The notes: generated by a model not told the origin, from the letters alone. A stretch of DNA of 43,245 nucleotides from Chitinophaga pinensis (GCA_945883545.1 CAMCXT010000025.1:1-43245), one strand, 5' to 3'; positions 26,256 through 35,419 are shown, numbered from the stretch's first letter. A program made the numbers and translations.

Positions 26256-26286
26256 AGGGCCGGAATTAATTTCCGGCCTTTATTTT
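26256..26286 (+). terminator. Terminator or attenuator between yceI and DUF5777 gene
   Basis: GGCCGGAA (26258-26265) pairs with TTCCGGCC (26271-26278) around TTAAT, extendable by two pairs, followed by TTTATTTTT. It lies 19 bp after the YceI stop and just before ATG 26293. Confidence 0.8.
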
Positions 26287-26292
26287 TGCCCT

Positions 26293-27192
26293 ATGCTTAG
26301 CCTATCCAAATTTCTTTCATTTTCCATTTTATTGATTTCTTCAACAGCTTTTGCACAGCCGGTTGATGATGAAATGGCTAAGCTCCTCGACGCCTCCTTG
26401 GCAGAACAAGAAACTCCTGAATATACCTCCGCGACCTTCAAAACAACCCGTTTGGTGAATGGGCACACCAACGAACAAGTTGCAGCCGGTGTGCTTGATT
26501 TTAGAATATCTCACCGTTTTGGTGCATTCAACACTGGTGCCTATAATTTTTTCGGACTCGATGTGGCATCCATGCGAATGGCCTTAGAATATGGATTAAC
26601 ACCGTGGCTTACAATCGGTGGTGGAAGAAGTACATATGAGAAAACTTACGACGGATTCGCTAAGTTTCGTGTGTTGCGCCAAAGTTCTGGTAAAAAAGTG
26701 ATGCCTATTTCACTCAATTTCTTCTCATCATGGGCTGTAAAAACGCTCAAGTTCTCGAATCCTGACATCAAGAATTATTACACCTCAAATTTCTATTTCA
26801 CCAACCAAATCATTATCGCCCGAAAATTTTCGGATAGCTTTTCATTCATGGTGGCACCAACCGTTGTGCACCGAAACTTGGTTGCATCAGTTAACGACGA
26901 CCACGATTTGATTTCCATTGGCGTTGGTGGTCGACTAAAGCTAACGCGCCGTATGAGCATCAATGCAGAGTATTATTACCAACTTAACAAGCCCGAAGGC
27001 ACAGTGAATAGCCTTTCTATTGGGTTTGATATCGAAACCGGCGGTCACGTATTTCAAATTTCTTTTACCAACTCACCAGCAATGATCGAACGCGCATTCA
27101 TCAACGAAACAACTGGTCGTTGGGACAAAGGCGATATCATCGGAGGTTTCTGTATTTCCAGAAATTTCACGCTTTTCGATCCTCGTAAATAA
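26293..27192 (+). CDS. DUF5777 family beta-barrel protein
   Basis: 299 residues. Signal peptide MLSLSKFLSFSILLISSTAFAQ. The mature protein has FKTTRLVNGHTNEQVAAGVLDFRISHRFG, a hallmark of DUF5777, then amphipathic strands (MRMALEYGLTPWLTIGGGRS, MPISLNFFSSWAV, FYFTNQIIIARKFSDSFSFMVAP, LISIGVGGRLKL, MSINAEYYYQL, SIGFDIETGGHVFQISFTNS). An outer-membrane barrel is likely. It follows the YceI and cytochrome genes in the same direction, with a terminator-like hairpin in between, so it may be expressed at a lower level or from its own promoter. Its stop is only 5 bp from the convergent AAA+ gene's stop. Function unknown. Confidence 0.85.
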   Translation: MLSLSKFLSFSILLISSTAFAQPVDDEMAKLLDASLAEQETPEYTSATFKTTRLVNGHTNEQVAAGVLDFRISHRFGAFNTGAYNFFGLDVASMRMALEYGLTPWLTIGGGRSTYEKTYDGFAKFRVLRQSSGKKVMPISLNFFSSWAVKTLKFSNPDIKNYYTSNFYFTNQIIIARKFSDSFSFMVAPTVVHRNLVASVNDDHDLISIGVGGRLKLTRRMSINAEYYYQLNKPEGTVNSLSIGFDIETGGHVFQISFTNSPAMIERAFINETTGRWDKGDIIGGFCISRNFTLFDPRK

Positions 27193-27197
27193 TCCGA

Positions 27198-28700
27198 TCA
27201 ATTCAAATTGTAGTCTTCGTCTTCTTCATCAAAGTCATCATCGCTGAATACGCTCGACATCAAATCTTTGAACAATACATTGCTATCTAACGCCATGCGA
27301 TTGATCAACGAAAAGGATGCTAAACCGTAAAGTGTAAACTCCATCAACAACAATTTTTCATCTTCATTGGCTTCCTTGTGGAATTGTTTCACAAGTGTTT
27401 CTAAGCCTTCCACCAACAACAATTTCTCTCGCCAACCCGCATTTGGTTCATCAAGAAGTAGATCAACTTCATTGTTTTGGTTAAACCAGAGAATTACTTG
27501 TTCGTAAGGATTTTTCTCCTTTGCACGTTTGATGCGCTCAGGATCTGGGAAGTAGTTTACAAATTGAGTGCGAATAGCCTTCGAAATGAGGAATTTCGCC
27601 ACATTAACTGGTCCTTCTTGTTCGCCTTCATACACCAACTCGATTTTACCGTTGATGGCAGGGATTGTTCCCCACAAATCGCTTACCCGAGCAATCGTTT
27701 TCTTTTCACCATTGATCAATGCTCGGCGTTCTGCAGTGCTCACCAAGTTTTCGAAAGCCGAAATACTCAATCGCGCTGAAACCCCACTTTTAGGATCCAC
27801 AAAATCTGAACTGCGCGCTTCAAATCCAATTTGCTCAACTAGATCGCGAAGCATATCTGGAACTTCTACCAAATCGGTTTGCGCTTTTGGCAAATTGGCT
27901 TCCTGCGCGGTAATCGTTTTGGCAATCTTGATGCTTTTCGGGTAGTGTGTTACGATTTGACTTTCGATTCGGTCTTTCAAAGGAGTCACAATCGAGCCTC
28001 TGTTGGTGTAATCTTCTGGGTTTGCAGTGAAGATGAATCGAATATCGAGTGCCAACCGCATTCTGAATCCTCTGATCTGAATATCGCCTTCCTGAAGGAT
28101 ATTAAACAACGCAACTTGAATTCTGGCTTGAAGATCTGGCAACTCGTTGATCACGAAAATGCATCTGTTCGATCTTGGAATCAATCCGAAGTGAATTGCA
28201 CGCTCGTCGGAATAGGAAATTTTCAGGTTTGCAGCTTTGATAGGATCAATATCTCCGATAAGATCTGCTACTGTTACGTCTGGAGTTGCAAGCTTTTCAA
28301 CGAAGCGATCATCACGATGCATCCAAAAAATCTCGGTTTGGTCGCCATGAATTGAAATGTACTCTTTTGCCGAATTGGTGATTGGCTGCAATGGATCTTC
28401 ATTGATTTCTGAACCCTTCAAAACAGGGATGTACTCATCCAAAAGCGCCGTCATTTGGCGAGCAATTCGTGTTTTCGCCTGACCACGCAATCCCAATAAA
28501 TTGATGTTGTGCCCAGAAAGGATCGCACGTTGAATGTCGGGCATCACAGTTTTTTCGTAACCTAAAATCCCCGGAAAAGGATTTTTCCCGTTGCGGATTG
28601 CATCGATTAGATTTTCCCGCAATTCGGTGCTAATTGATCTGCTTTTGTACCCACTGGCTTTTAGTTCGCCAAGGGTTTTCAATTTGAGGAGTGCGTTCAT
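27198..28700 (-). CDS. MoxR/Mg-chelatase-like AAA+ ATPase
   Basis: 500 residues. P-loop NLLGLRGQAKTR (67-78) has Ala before the Lys, as in MoxR-group proteins (GxxGxAKT). Walker B is IFVINELPDL, with Asn where Asp is usual before Glu (N185, E186). Sensor 1 lies in FIFTANPED (about 223-230), and the likely Arg finger is in GSIVTPLKDRIESQ. The region NILQEGDIQIRGFRMRL is the chelatase-like insert. The C-terminal end is very acidic (DDDFDEEDEDYNLN). Genome annotations often call this family magnesium chelatase, but no tetrapyrrole genes are nearby. The VWA-domain gene lies 6 bp upstream, and MoxR/VWA pairs act as metal-insertion or protein-remodelling chaperones. Client unknown. Confidence 0.85.
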   Translation of the reverse strand: MNALLKLKTLGELKASGYKSRSISTELRENLIDAIRNGKNPFPGILGYEKTVMPDIQRAILSGHNINLLGLRGQAKTRIARQMTALLDEYIPVLKGSEINEDPLQPITNSAKEYISIHGDQTEIFWMHRDDRFVEKLATPDVTVADLIGDIDPIKAANLKISYSDERAIHFGLIPRSNRCIFVINELPDLQARIQVALFNILQEGDIQIRGFRMRLALDIRFIFTANPEDYTNRGSIVTPLKDRIESQIVTHYPKSIKIAKTITAQEANLPKAQTDLVEVPDMLRDLVEQIGFEARSSDFVDPKSGVSARLSISAFENLVSTAERRALINGEKKTIARVSDLWGTIPAINGKIELVYEGEQEGPVNVAKFLISKAIRTQFVNYFPDPERIKRAKEKNPYEQVILWFNQNNEVDLLLDEPNAGWREKLLLVEGLETLVKQFHKEANEDEKLLLMEFTLYGLASFSLINRMALDSNVLFKDLMSSVFSDDDFDEEDEDYNLN

Positions 28701-28706
28701 CAGAAC

Positions 28707-29795
28707 TTAAAGTTTTTTATTTCGGTTACGTTCAAAGTCGGCAAAAACTAGATCTCCAAGGCCTTTTAACCCTGTGAAGAATGCTTTACCGCCATTTGCT
28801 TCCGTGAATTCATTTACAAAATCCTGCAACCAGGAATCAGTAGCCACCATAAATGTGGTAACTGGAATTTTGAGCTTTTTACACTGCACTGCAAGCGCGA
28901 GTGTTCGGTTCACAATCTTACGATCGAGTCCGTTCGAATTTTTATAATATGAATCACCAACTTTCAAACAGGTAGGTTTGCCATCGGTGATCATAAAAAT
29001 CTGCTTGTTCGGGTTTTTTCGTCTCCGCAACAAATCCATCGCGAGCTCTAAGCCCGCAACTGTGTTGGTATGAAATGGCCCAACTTGCAAGTAGGGAATA
29101 TCTTTTACTTCGATTTGCCAAGCATCGTTCCCAAATACGATCACATCTAGTGTGTCTTTTGGATATTTAATTCTGATGAGTTCGGCCAAAGCCAATGCTA
29201 CACGCTTTGCAGGTGTAATGCGATCTTCACCGTAAAGAATCATCGAGTGTGAAATGTCGATCATCAAAACAGTGGATGTTTGCGTTTTGTATTCACGCTC
29301 CATCACTTCAAGATCTTTCTCCTCAAGGATTAAATCTCCGATGCCATGATTCACTTGTGCATTTCTGATCGAATCGGTTAAGGAAATACTCTCAGCAGGA
29401 TCGCCAAATTCGTAAGCTCTGCGGCCTGTTCCGGCTTCATCGCCATTGCCACTGTAACGCGTTGACCTTTGACCTTCTTTGCCCTTTTTTAATTTTCCGA
29501 AAATCTGATCGAGTGCTCCACGGCGAATTTCACCCTCGGTTTTTGGCGTCATCTGCAAGTTTCCAGGCTCATCTTCTTTGAGATACCCTTTGCGCTTGAG
29601 GTCTTCCACAAAATCGCCCATCCCATAATCGTCGTCGGTGAGTTTGTGTTGACGATCAATTTCGTTCATCCAACTTAATGCTTCGCCTACATCACCGGAG
29701 GTATGTAAAAGAATTTCCTTGAATAGATCAAACAGCCGAGTAAACGGATCTTGTTCATCATCAGGGTCGTACCGGGCAAATCGAAATCCTTCCAT
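28707..29795 (-). CDS. VWA-domain protein, partner of AAA+ ATPase
   Basis: 362 residues, soluble, with no signal peptide. Residues 1-100 are charged and helical (FTRLFDLFKEILLHTSGDVGEALSWM). Residues about 105-160 are a flexible linker with Gly/Arg. The VWA domain (about 172-362) has the MIDAS motif DISHSM (180-185), the Thr of TNTVAG (243-248) and ITDGKPT with D271, so the metal-binding site is complete. A VWA protein with intact MIDAS coupled to a MoxR-like ATPase is the standard arrangement for AAA+/VWA chaperone pairs, including Mg-chelatase ChlI/ChlD and NorQ/NorD. The AAA+ gene starts 6 bp after its stop. Client protein unknown. Confidence 0.85.
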   Translation of the reverse strand: MEGFRFARYDPDDEQDPFTRLFDLFKEILLHTSGDVGEALSWMNEIDRQHKLTDDDYGMGDFVEDLKRKGYLKEDEPGNLQMTPKTEGEIRRGALDQIFGKLKKGKEGQRSTRYSGNGDEAGTGRRAYEFGDPAESISLTDSIRNAQVNHGIGDLILEEKDLEVMEREYKTQTSTVLMIDISHSMILYGEDRITPAKRVALALAELIRIKYPKDTLDVIVFGNDAWQIEVKDIPYLQVGPFHTNTVAGLELAMDLLRRRKNPNKQIFMITDGKPTCLKVGDSYYKNSNGLDRKIVNRTLALAVQCKKLKIPVTTFMVATDSWLQDFVNEFTEANGGKAFFTGLKGLGDLVFADFERNRNKKL

Positions 29796-29876
29796 CGTTC
29801 AGTAAGATACAGAACAATTGCGGGTTCGGAAGGTTCGATTTTTCTTAGAACATGAAATAATCATGAAGCCCAAATG

Positions 29877-29913
29877 AAAAATCCCGCAACCATCAAAAGA
29901 CCATTGCGGGATT
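29877..29913 (-). terminator. Terminator of the T9SS subtilisin gene
   Basis: On the minus strand AATCCCGCAA (29913-29904) pairs perfectly with TTGCGGGATT (29889-29880), 10 bp with a 14-base loop, followed by a T-run. It begins 16 bp after the subtilisin stop. Confidence 0.85.
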
Positions 29914-29929
29914 AAAAATGTATTGAAGC

Positions 29930-32900
29930 TTATCGAATCACTTGGATCTTTTTCGTCCAATGTTGACCTTCGGATTCAATTTTCAAAAAGTAGGTTCCAT
30001 TGGCTAAATGACTCACCTGAATTTGGTTCGATTGTTTAGCCTGTGCTACAATTCGTCCACTCAAATCAACAACTAAAATTAGCTCAGCGGCGATTGCGTT
30101 CGGAGTTTTCACTTGAAGATATTCTTGGGCCGGATTTGGATAAACCTGCAATTGTTCATTTTGCTCTAGCACCGAAACGGTTGTTCCAACTTCAATCACA
30201 ATGCTTAAACTATCAGTGCAATTGCTATTTGATGCATAACAAATTGCAGTATAGGTTCCAGCTTCGGTATAGGTGTGTGTTGGATTTGCTTGATCTGAAG
30301 TATTTCCATCGCCGAAGTTCCAGAGGTAATCTGTTGCACCTTCGGCAACGATGATAAAATCAACAGTTGCATCTGGTAACAAAACAATTTCTGCTGATGC
30401 TGCAATTTCAACAAATACAATTGGGTCGGAGTTTTCGATGGTGAAATCGACATTTGAAGACGTTCCATCGAAGAAATCGAAGCCCAATGTATAATCGCCA
30501 GCAGGCATTCCTGCATAGTTGAAGCTGCTCTCAATAATATCTTGCCCTGTGAGTTCAACACCATCCGAATTAAACAGCAACAGTTGTGCTGTGCCTGGTT
30601 GCAACACATTCAATTGCAAAGTCCCATCGTTTTCTGCGCAGCTTTCGGCTGTAACTTCCAATGAAATCTGCATTTGATTGAGGTTCCAATTGGCTTGAGC
30701 ATTGGCTGCCGATTCTTCAATTTCTGCCAACGAATTGCCTCCCAAAATGGCGAAGGCATAAATGGCAGAATCGCCTGGTGCGATGGTTTCTCCCCAAGTA
30801 CCTATGAACGCAGCCACATCTCCAACGTTGCTGTTATTTCTGGTTGCATTTCCTGAAAGCACATTGAATTTCTCTTGGTTCGTGAATCCATCATACAACT
30901 GAATACTTCCGCCAGTTCCGTCGCTGTTGAAGCAATAAGCGCTTCCGTCTTGCCAGCTGAGGAGTTTCACTGCCATGTATCGGTTGGTTTGAGACGCATC
31001 ATAGGCATAAACCATTTTACGAATCGGATCCCAAGTACACACATTCGATGCGGCATTTTGGATGTCCCAATCGGTGAAAATTCCACCAAAAACATCTGAA
31101 GCCACTCCATTTCCTGTGTTTTTTACGATGTATTCCATCACCACATGATTCGAAAGTTCACCTTCGGTAGATGCGTAAGCGCATTGGCGAATGGTTAAGG
31201 GTTGAACACCAGCAGCATTGGTCGAAAATCTTGAAACAATCTCTTTATCGCCGAATGATGAATTTTCGATTTCTCGAACGGCATCTACACGTACGAAATC
31301 ATTGTCGTAACCAGGAATCACAGCAGCATATAGATTGTCAGCTACTTGTCCGCCGCTGCCAACCATGAAACCACTCGCATACATCTGACTTCCGCTATTG
31401 TTGTATGAAACCCCAATTCCTTCGTTTGCATAATCGGCGTTGTATCCAATACTGCCTCTTGAGGTAACTGTAGTTTGTAAGTTGTTGATTGCAAGATCCA
31501 TGTAATCTTTATTCACCCGAACGCTGATGTATTCGAATGCTGAGTAATTGGTTGCTGGATCGGTGTAGGTAAGTTTGAAAATCACATCTTCATTGATGGA
31601 TGCGCTGTTCAGAACAACAATTTCGAATGGTGAAGCAGTGTTGCTTACCGATTGAAGGGTGTTGATTACGCCAGCATTGTGGCCTCCTTGAAGGATCTGT
31701 ATGTTTGGATTTTCGGTGCTGATTTGAACAGCAAGTGCGTTTGTCGGACTGAGATAATTGAAGAAATCGCCCACCACTTCCATGGTATCGCCTGCCACAA
31801 TGAAAGAACTTCCATTGCTGCTAAACTGATAGTTTTGGAAGCGTACAGATGGGATTTCCGGATCATTCAGCGCACGAAGAGTATTCAATCGGCCTGAACC
31901 TAACAGATGGTAACGGTTTTCATTCCCCGGAAGGGTATAGATTGATGTATCGGATGTAACGCGCAAACGTTCAGCGATTTGCTGAGCAGTATAGGATGGG
32001 AAATGGCTTTTCACTAGAGCCGCGGCGCCGGCCACAAGTGGGGCAGAGAAGGACGTTCCAGAACTGATGTCGTATCCATTAAATGGCGAGCATGAACGAA
32101 GCAATTCTCCTGGAGCAACAATGTCGAGCATCGGTCCATACGTTGAAAGCGACCAAGCCAAATCAGCAGAGCCGGTTGCGCCAACACTCATAACGCCTTC
32201 GTATGATGCTGGATAATAGTTCTCGTTAAGCCCAGAATTACCAGCTGCAGCAATGATCAGTGCATCGTTGTTGGTGATGGCATACTGAATAACTTCTTCA
32301 GCGAATGGACTTGGGAAGGTGCTTCCCCAGCTAGCGTTGATGATTTTACAACCAAGATCACTTAAATATACTATGCCTTCATAGCCAAAATTAAATCCGT
32401 TGGCATCGTCGATTCTCACAGGTACAAATTTGCAACGGTAAGCATTTCCTGAGATTCCGATTCCATTGTTGGTGGTTGCGGAGCTCATTCCTGCAGTGAA
32501 CATGCCATGCGGCGACAATGTGGCCGTTGGATCGTTGGTGTTAGAAACAGTATTCCAACCTCGGTAATCGTCGATGTAACCATTGTTGTCGTCGTCGATT
32601 CCATTGATAGGATCGGCAATGTTGAAGCGAACGTTTCCAAGATCTTGATGGTCGAACTGAATACCTGCATCGGTGATTCCGATATAAACACTTGAATCGC
32701 CTTCTTCAATATCGAAGGCTTCGAATGTTTTGATCAATGCGTGATGGTATTGTTGACTTATTTGCGGATCGTTCGGCGTAAACATCGGTTTGTGCACATA
32801 GCGCGGTTGAACCCACTCGAAAAGCCCAGTTTTATTGAGCTGCATAGCAACTTCTCGAAAGTCGATGTTGGAATTGTATTTGAGTGAAATAAGCAAGCTC

Positions 32901-33193
32901 AAATCGACCATCTTTTTTCCGGAATTGTTGGTTTCCTTACGAGGCTTGTTGATATGACCAAAGACCTTCTTTGCCGTAGCTCCTTCCAATCGGTTGAGTA
33001 TCGGTTTTAAACTTGGTATCTCTGAAATGTCAGTATTGATAAGGTTTCTGTATGATTCTTTGTATTTAAGAATCATTTCGCCGGCAACTACATCGGTTGC
33101 TTGAACATTGGATGGAATAACATACGATTGCGCCTCCAAAACAATTGGAGAGATCAGTAATGATAAGCCTAGCACTAAGTTGAGGTTCTTCAT
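29930..33193 (-). CDS. Subtilisin-family (S8) serine protease with T9SS sorting domain
   Basis: 1087 residues from ATG 33193; the frame extends to 33301, but MKNLNLVLGLSLLISPIVLEAQ is the natural signal peptide. A propeptide-like region (about 25-140) precedes the S8 domain with D175 (YIGITDAGIQFDHQDL), H229 (SPHGMFTAGM), oxyanion N318 (AAAGNSG) and S381 (SSGTSFSAPLVAGAAALV). A Ca-binding-like Asp-rich loop (NGIDDDNNGYIDDYRGWN) lies between Asp and His. The His motif is HGMF rather than HGTH. The large middle part is beta-rich, followed by a PKD domain (DYLWNFGDGNTSDQANPTHTYTEAGTY) and a T9SS type A sorting domain (VYPNPAQEYLQV ... NGTYFLKI ... TKKIQVIR). A secreted protease, probably degradative. 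It lies 109 bp after ccmB, likely with its own promoter. Confidence 0.93.
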   Translation of the reverse strand: MKNLNLVLGLSLLISPIVLEAQSYVIPSNVQATDVVAGEMILKYKESYRNLINTDISEIPSLKPILNRLEGATAKKVFGHINKPRKETNNSGKKMVDLSLLISLKYNSNIDFREVAMQLNKTGLFEWVQPRYVHKPMFTPNDPQISQQYHHALIKTFEAFDIEEGDSSVYIGITDAGIQFDHQDLGNVRFNIADPINGIDDDNNGYIDDYRGWNTVSNTNDPTATLSPHGMFTAGMSSATTNNGIGISGNAYRCKFVPVRIDDANGFNFGYEGIVYLSDLGCKIINASWGSTFPSPFAEEVIQYAITNNDALIIAAAGNSGLNENYYPASYEGVMSVGATGSADLAWSLSTYGPMLDIVAPGELLRSCSPFNGYDISSGTSFSAPLVAGAAALVKSHFPSYTAQQIAERLRVTSDTSIYTLPGNENRYHLLGSGRLNTLRALNDPEIPSVRFQNYQFSSNGSSFIVAGDTMEVVGDFFNYLSPTNALAVQISTENPNIQILQGGHNAGVINTLQSVSNTASPFEIVVLNSASINEDVIFKLTYTDPATNYSAFEYISVRVNKDYMDLAINNLQTTVTSRGSIGYNADYANEGIGVSYNNSGSQMYASGFMVGSGGQVADNLYAAVIPGYDNDFVRVDAVREIENSSFGDKEIVSRFSTNAAGVQPLTIRQCAYASTEGELSNHVVMEYIVKNTGNGVASDVFGGIFTDWDIQNAASNVCTWDPIRKMVYAYDASQTNRYMAVKLLSWQDGSAYCFNSDGTGGSIQLYDGFTNQEKFNVLSGNATRNNSNVGDVAAFIGTWGETIAPGDSAIYAFAILGGNSLAEIEESAANAQANWNLNQMQISLEVTAESCAENDGTLQLNVLQPGTAQLLLFNSDGVELTGQDIIESSFNYAGMPAGDYTLGFDFFDGTSSNVDFTIENSDPIVFVEIAASAEIVLLPDATVDFIIVAEGATDYLWNFGDGNTSDQANPTHTYTEAGTYTAICYASNSNCTDSLSIVIEVGTTVSVLEQNEQLQVYPNPAQEYLQVKTPNAIAAELILVVDLSGRIVAQAKQSNQIQVSHLANGTYFLKIESEGQHWTKKIQVIR

Positions 33194-33302
33194 GAACTTC
33201 GAATGATTAATGGATTTAACGATTGAATCTTGAATTCGTTTGTTTAACCATGAATGAGCTTGAAGGGTTATCGAAGAAATAGAATCTAACTTACATAACA
33301 AA

Positions 33303-33971
33303 TTAATCGCGCCAGAGGAATGGAAATAGCATGTAAGCCAATGCGACTACAATCAGGTTGATCGATAGCAATGCAAATATGTAAGGACTTTGAATACTAT
33401 GGTCAAGGCCATCGACGGCATTTTTTGAAAATCGGATCAATACAATCAACATGGGAATCACCACCGGAAAGCTCAAAATCGCCATCAAGGTGCTATTTTG
33501 GCGTGTTTTAGCTGCTATGGCGGCAACCAATGTGAGGATCGACGAAAAGCCTGAACTTCCTAAAACCAATGCAAGAAGAAAGTAAGGTTGGTCTTGTACC
33601 AAGTTACCAATTAGTAGGCTATAGATGAAATACCCCGCCAACGTGATAACCAACATTAGCAGTGCATTGTAAATGATTCTAGAAAGAATGATTGCTTGTG
33701 CTGAGGCAAGTGTGTAGTAATAAAGTAATCGCCCGCGGCTTTCTGTACTAAAGCTTTTGGATGTCGCATTAACAGCAGTGAATAAAATGATGATCCAAAA
33801 CAAGGCGTTCCAAGTAGGCACATCAACCAAGGTTTTGAACGACAAATAGCATACAAACACTGTTGAAACCACATACAACAAAATGGCATTCAATGCATAA
33901 CGTTGCTTGAGCTCTAAAGTGATTTCCCGTTTAAGGAGTTGAATAATTTCGCGGCCAACTAGCGATTTCAT
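33303..33971 (-). CDS. ccmB: CcmB-like haem exporter permease
   Basis: 222 residues with about six membrane helices: YALNAILLYVVSTVFVCYLSF, ALFWIIILFTAVNATSKSF, IILSRIIYNALLMLVITLAGYFIYSLL, PYFLLALVLGSSGFSSILTLVAAIAAKT, LMAILSFPVVIPMLIVLIRF and FALLSINLIVVALAYMLFPFLW. This fits CcmB, the permease of the CcmAB transporter used in system I cytochrome c maturation. Residues 1-25 are cytoplasmic (REIIQLLKREITLELKQR). The start overlaps the stop of the beta-CASP nuclease gene by 4 bp. No ccmA, ccmC or ccmE gene is seen, so partners must lie elsewhere. A cytochrome c gene is at 25255, 8 kb away, but there is no sign that the two are linked. Confidence 0.82.
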   Translation of the reverse strand: MKSLVGREIIQLLKREITLELKQRYALNAILLYVVSTVFVCYLSFKTLVDVPTWNALFWIIILFTAVNATSKSFSTESRGRLLYYYTLASAQAIILSRIIYNALLMLVITLAGYFIYSLLIGNLVQDQPYFLLALVLGSSGFSSILTLVAAIAAKTRQNSTLMAILSFPVVIPMLIVLIRFSKNAVDGLDHSIQSPYIFALLSINLIVVALAYMLFPFLWRD

Positions 33972-35371
33972 AGGTCAAATGTACTCCCCTTGTCGGGGAT
34001 TTCAACATTTTTGAATCCTTCTTGTTGCAAACGAATCATGAACCGAAGCTGGGTGTCGTATTCGCCATGTACGATGAACACTTTCTTCACCTTCGCAATG
34101 TTTTGACATTTGAGTAGACTGATCATTTCTTCTACATCGCCATGGGCGGAAAATGATCCAAGTACTTCAACCTGAGCACGAACGGAATGACTTTCTCCAA
34201 AAATCCGCACTTCTTTGTCGCCCGAAGCCAAATGTGCACCCAAAGAACCTGTTTCGCAATGCCCTACAATGAGAATGGTATTGTCTGGATTGTTGATGTT
34301 ATTTGCAATGTGGTGTTTAATTCGGCCAGCTTCGGCCATTCCTGAAGCTGAGATGATGATACAAGGTTCTTTGTGGTTGTTGAGCCGCTTACTTTGTTCC
34401 ACTTCGCGGATGTAAGTAAGTTTATTGAAGCCAAATGGATCTTCGTTCGATTCCATGTACTCAAGCACTTCCTCGTTGAAACAATCGGAATTGTTGCGCA
34501 TGATTTCTGTGGCGTTGGTCGACAGCGGACTATCAACAAACACTTCGATATGGTGAGGCAGTCTACCATCGGCTTCAAGTCGATCGAGAGCATAAACGAT
34601 TTCTTGCGTTCTGCCCACCGAAAAGGCAGGAATAATCAGTTTTCCTTTTTTTAGCACACATGTTTCGACCACTATTCTCAGTAGATCATCTAGTGATTCT
34701 GTTCTGTTTTTGTGGGTTCGATCTCCGTAAGTAGATTCGGTGATGAGGTATTCACATTGTGGGAATGGTTCTGGATCGCGAATGATGGTAGGATTTGCAC
34801 GACCAAGATCGCCGGTGAAGCAAAGTGTTTTCACATGATGATCCTCTTCAATTCGGAGATTTACTACTGCCGATCCAAGGATGTGTCCAGCATCAGTGAA
34901 AAGCAACTCGATGCCATTTTCGATGGATTTCGATCGGTGATAAGGCACTGGTTCGAACTGTTTCAACGCCAAATGAACATCTTCGGCTGTGTAAAGCGGC
35001 TTCAACATGGTTTTCCCTTGTCTTTTCCGTCGTTCGTTGATAAATCGCGCGTCGCTTTCTTGAATGTGTGCAGAGTCTTCCAGCATGATCGAACAGAGAT
35101 CGAAAGTAGCTGGAGTGCAGAAGATCGGCCCTTTAAATCCTTGTTTCACCAGCAAGGGAATCAAACCTGAGTGGTCGATATGAGCATGCGACAAAATGAG
35201 GTAATCGACTGTAGCAGGATCGAAGCCAAAGTGTCGATTTAATTCTTCTGTATCGAGCCCTCTGCCTTGAAACATACCGCAATCAAGCAAAATACGTTTC
35301 CCTTTTTTAAGGGTGATGAGGTGTTTTGAACCGGTAACTGTGCGCGCTGCGCCGTGGAAGGATATTTTCAT
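33968..35371 (-). CDS. Beta-CASP metallo-beta-lactamase nuclease (Ysh1/CPSF73-like)
   Basis: 467 residues. MBL motifs are complete: motif 2 SHAHIDHSG (61-69), motif 3 AGHILGSAVV (161-170), motif 4 FTGDLG (185-190), and the beta-CASP region with ESTYGDR (212-218), FVDSPLSTNATEIM, IIISASGMAEAGRIKHH, SFSAHGD (motif B His) and VFIVHGEYDTQ (motif C). An active two-metal RNA or DNA nuclease is expected; close relatives act as RNA exo- or endonucleases. There is no KH domain at either end. The 4-bp overlap with the ccmB start indicates a two-gene operon, though the pairing is not explained. It differs from the shorter exonuclease that accompanies Lhr helicases. Confidence 0.92.
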   Translation of the reverse strand: MKISFHGAARTVTGSKHLITLKKGKRILLDCGMFQGRGLDTEELNRHFGFDPATVDYLILSHAHIDHSGLIPLLVKQGFKGPIFCTPATFDLCSIMLEDSAHIQESDARFINERRKRQGKTMLKPLYTAEDVHLALKQFEPVPYHRSKSIENGIELLFTDAGHILGSAVVNLRIEEDHHVKTLCFTGDLGRANPTIIRDPEPFPQCEYLITESTYGDRTHKNRTESLDDLLRIVVETCVLKKGKLIIPAFSVGRTQEIVYALDRLEADGRLPHHIEVFVDSPLSTNATEIMRNNSDCFNEEVLEYMESNEDPFGFNKLTYIREVEQSKRLNNHKEPCIIISASGMAEAGRIKHHIANNINNPDNTILIVGHCETGSLGAHLASGDKEVRIFGESHSVRAQVEVLGSFSAHGDVEEMISLLKCQNIAKVKKVFIVHGEYDTQLRFMIRLQQEGFKNVEIPDKGSTFDL

Positions 35372-35419
35372 TGTTCATGTAAACGTACGAAACAGGACGG
35401 CAGATTGCTGCATATTGCT

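Noticed and set aside
27879-28355. 158-codon open frame on the plus strand inside the AAA+ gene
   Set aside because: Runs antisense to a well-supported coding sequence, has no recognisable domain and no start context.
33194-33301. N-terminal extension of the subtilisin to 33301
   Set aside because: It would place 36 polar residues before a standard signal peptide; ATG 33193 gives a normal Sec signal needed for T9SS export.
34712-35170. 152-codon plus-strand frame inside the beta-CASP nuclease gene
   Set aside because: Shadow of the real gene, whose complete catalytic motifs are on the minus strand.
33968-35371. Metallo-beta-lactamase protein considered as the exonuclease partner of the Lhr helicase
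   Set aside because: It carries full beta-CASP motifs and is longer than the ligase-associated exonucleases, and lies about 20 kb away.
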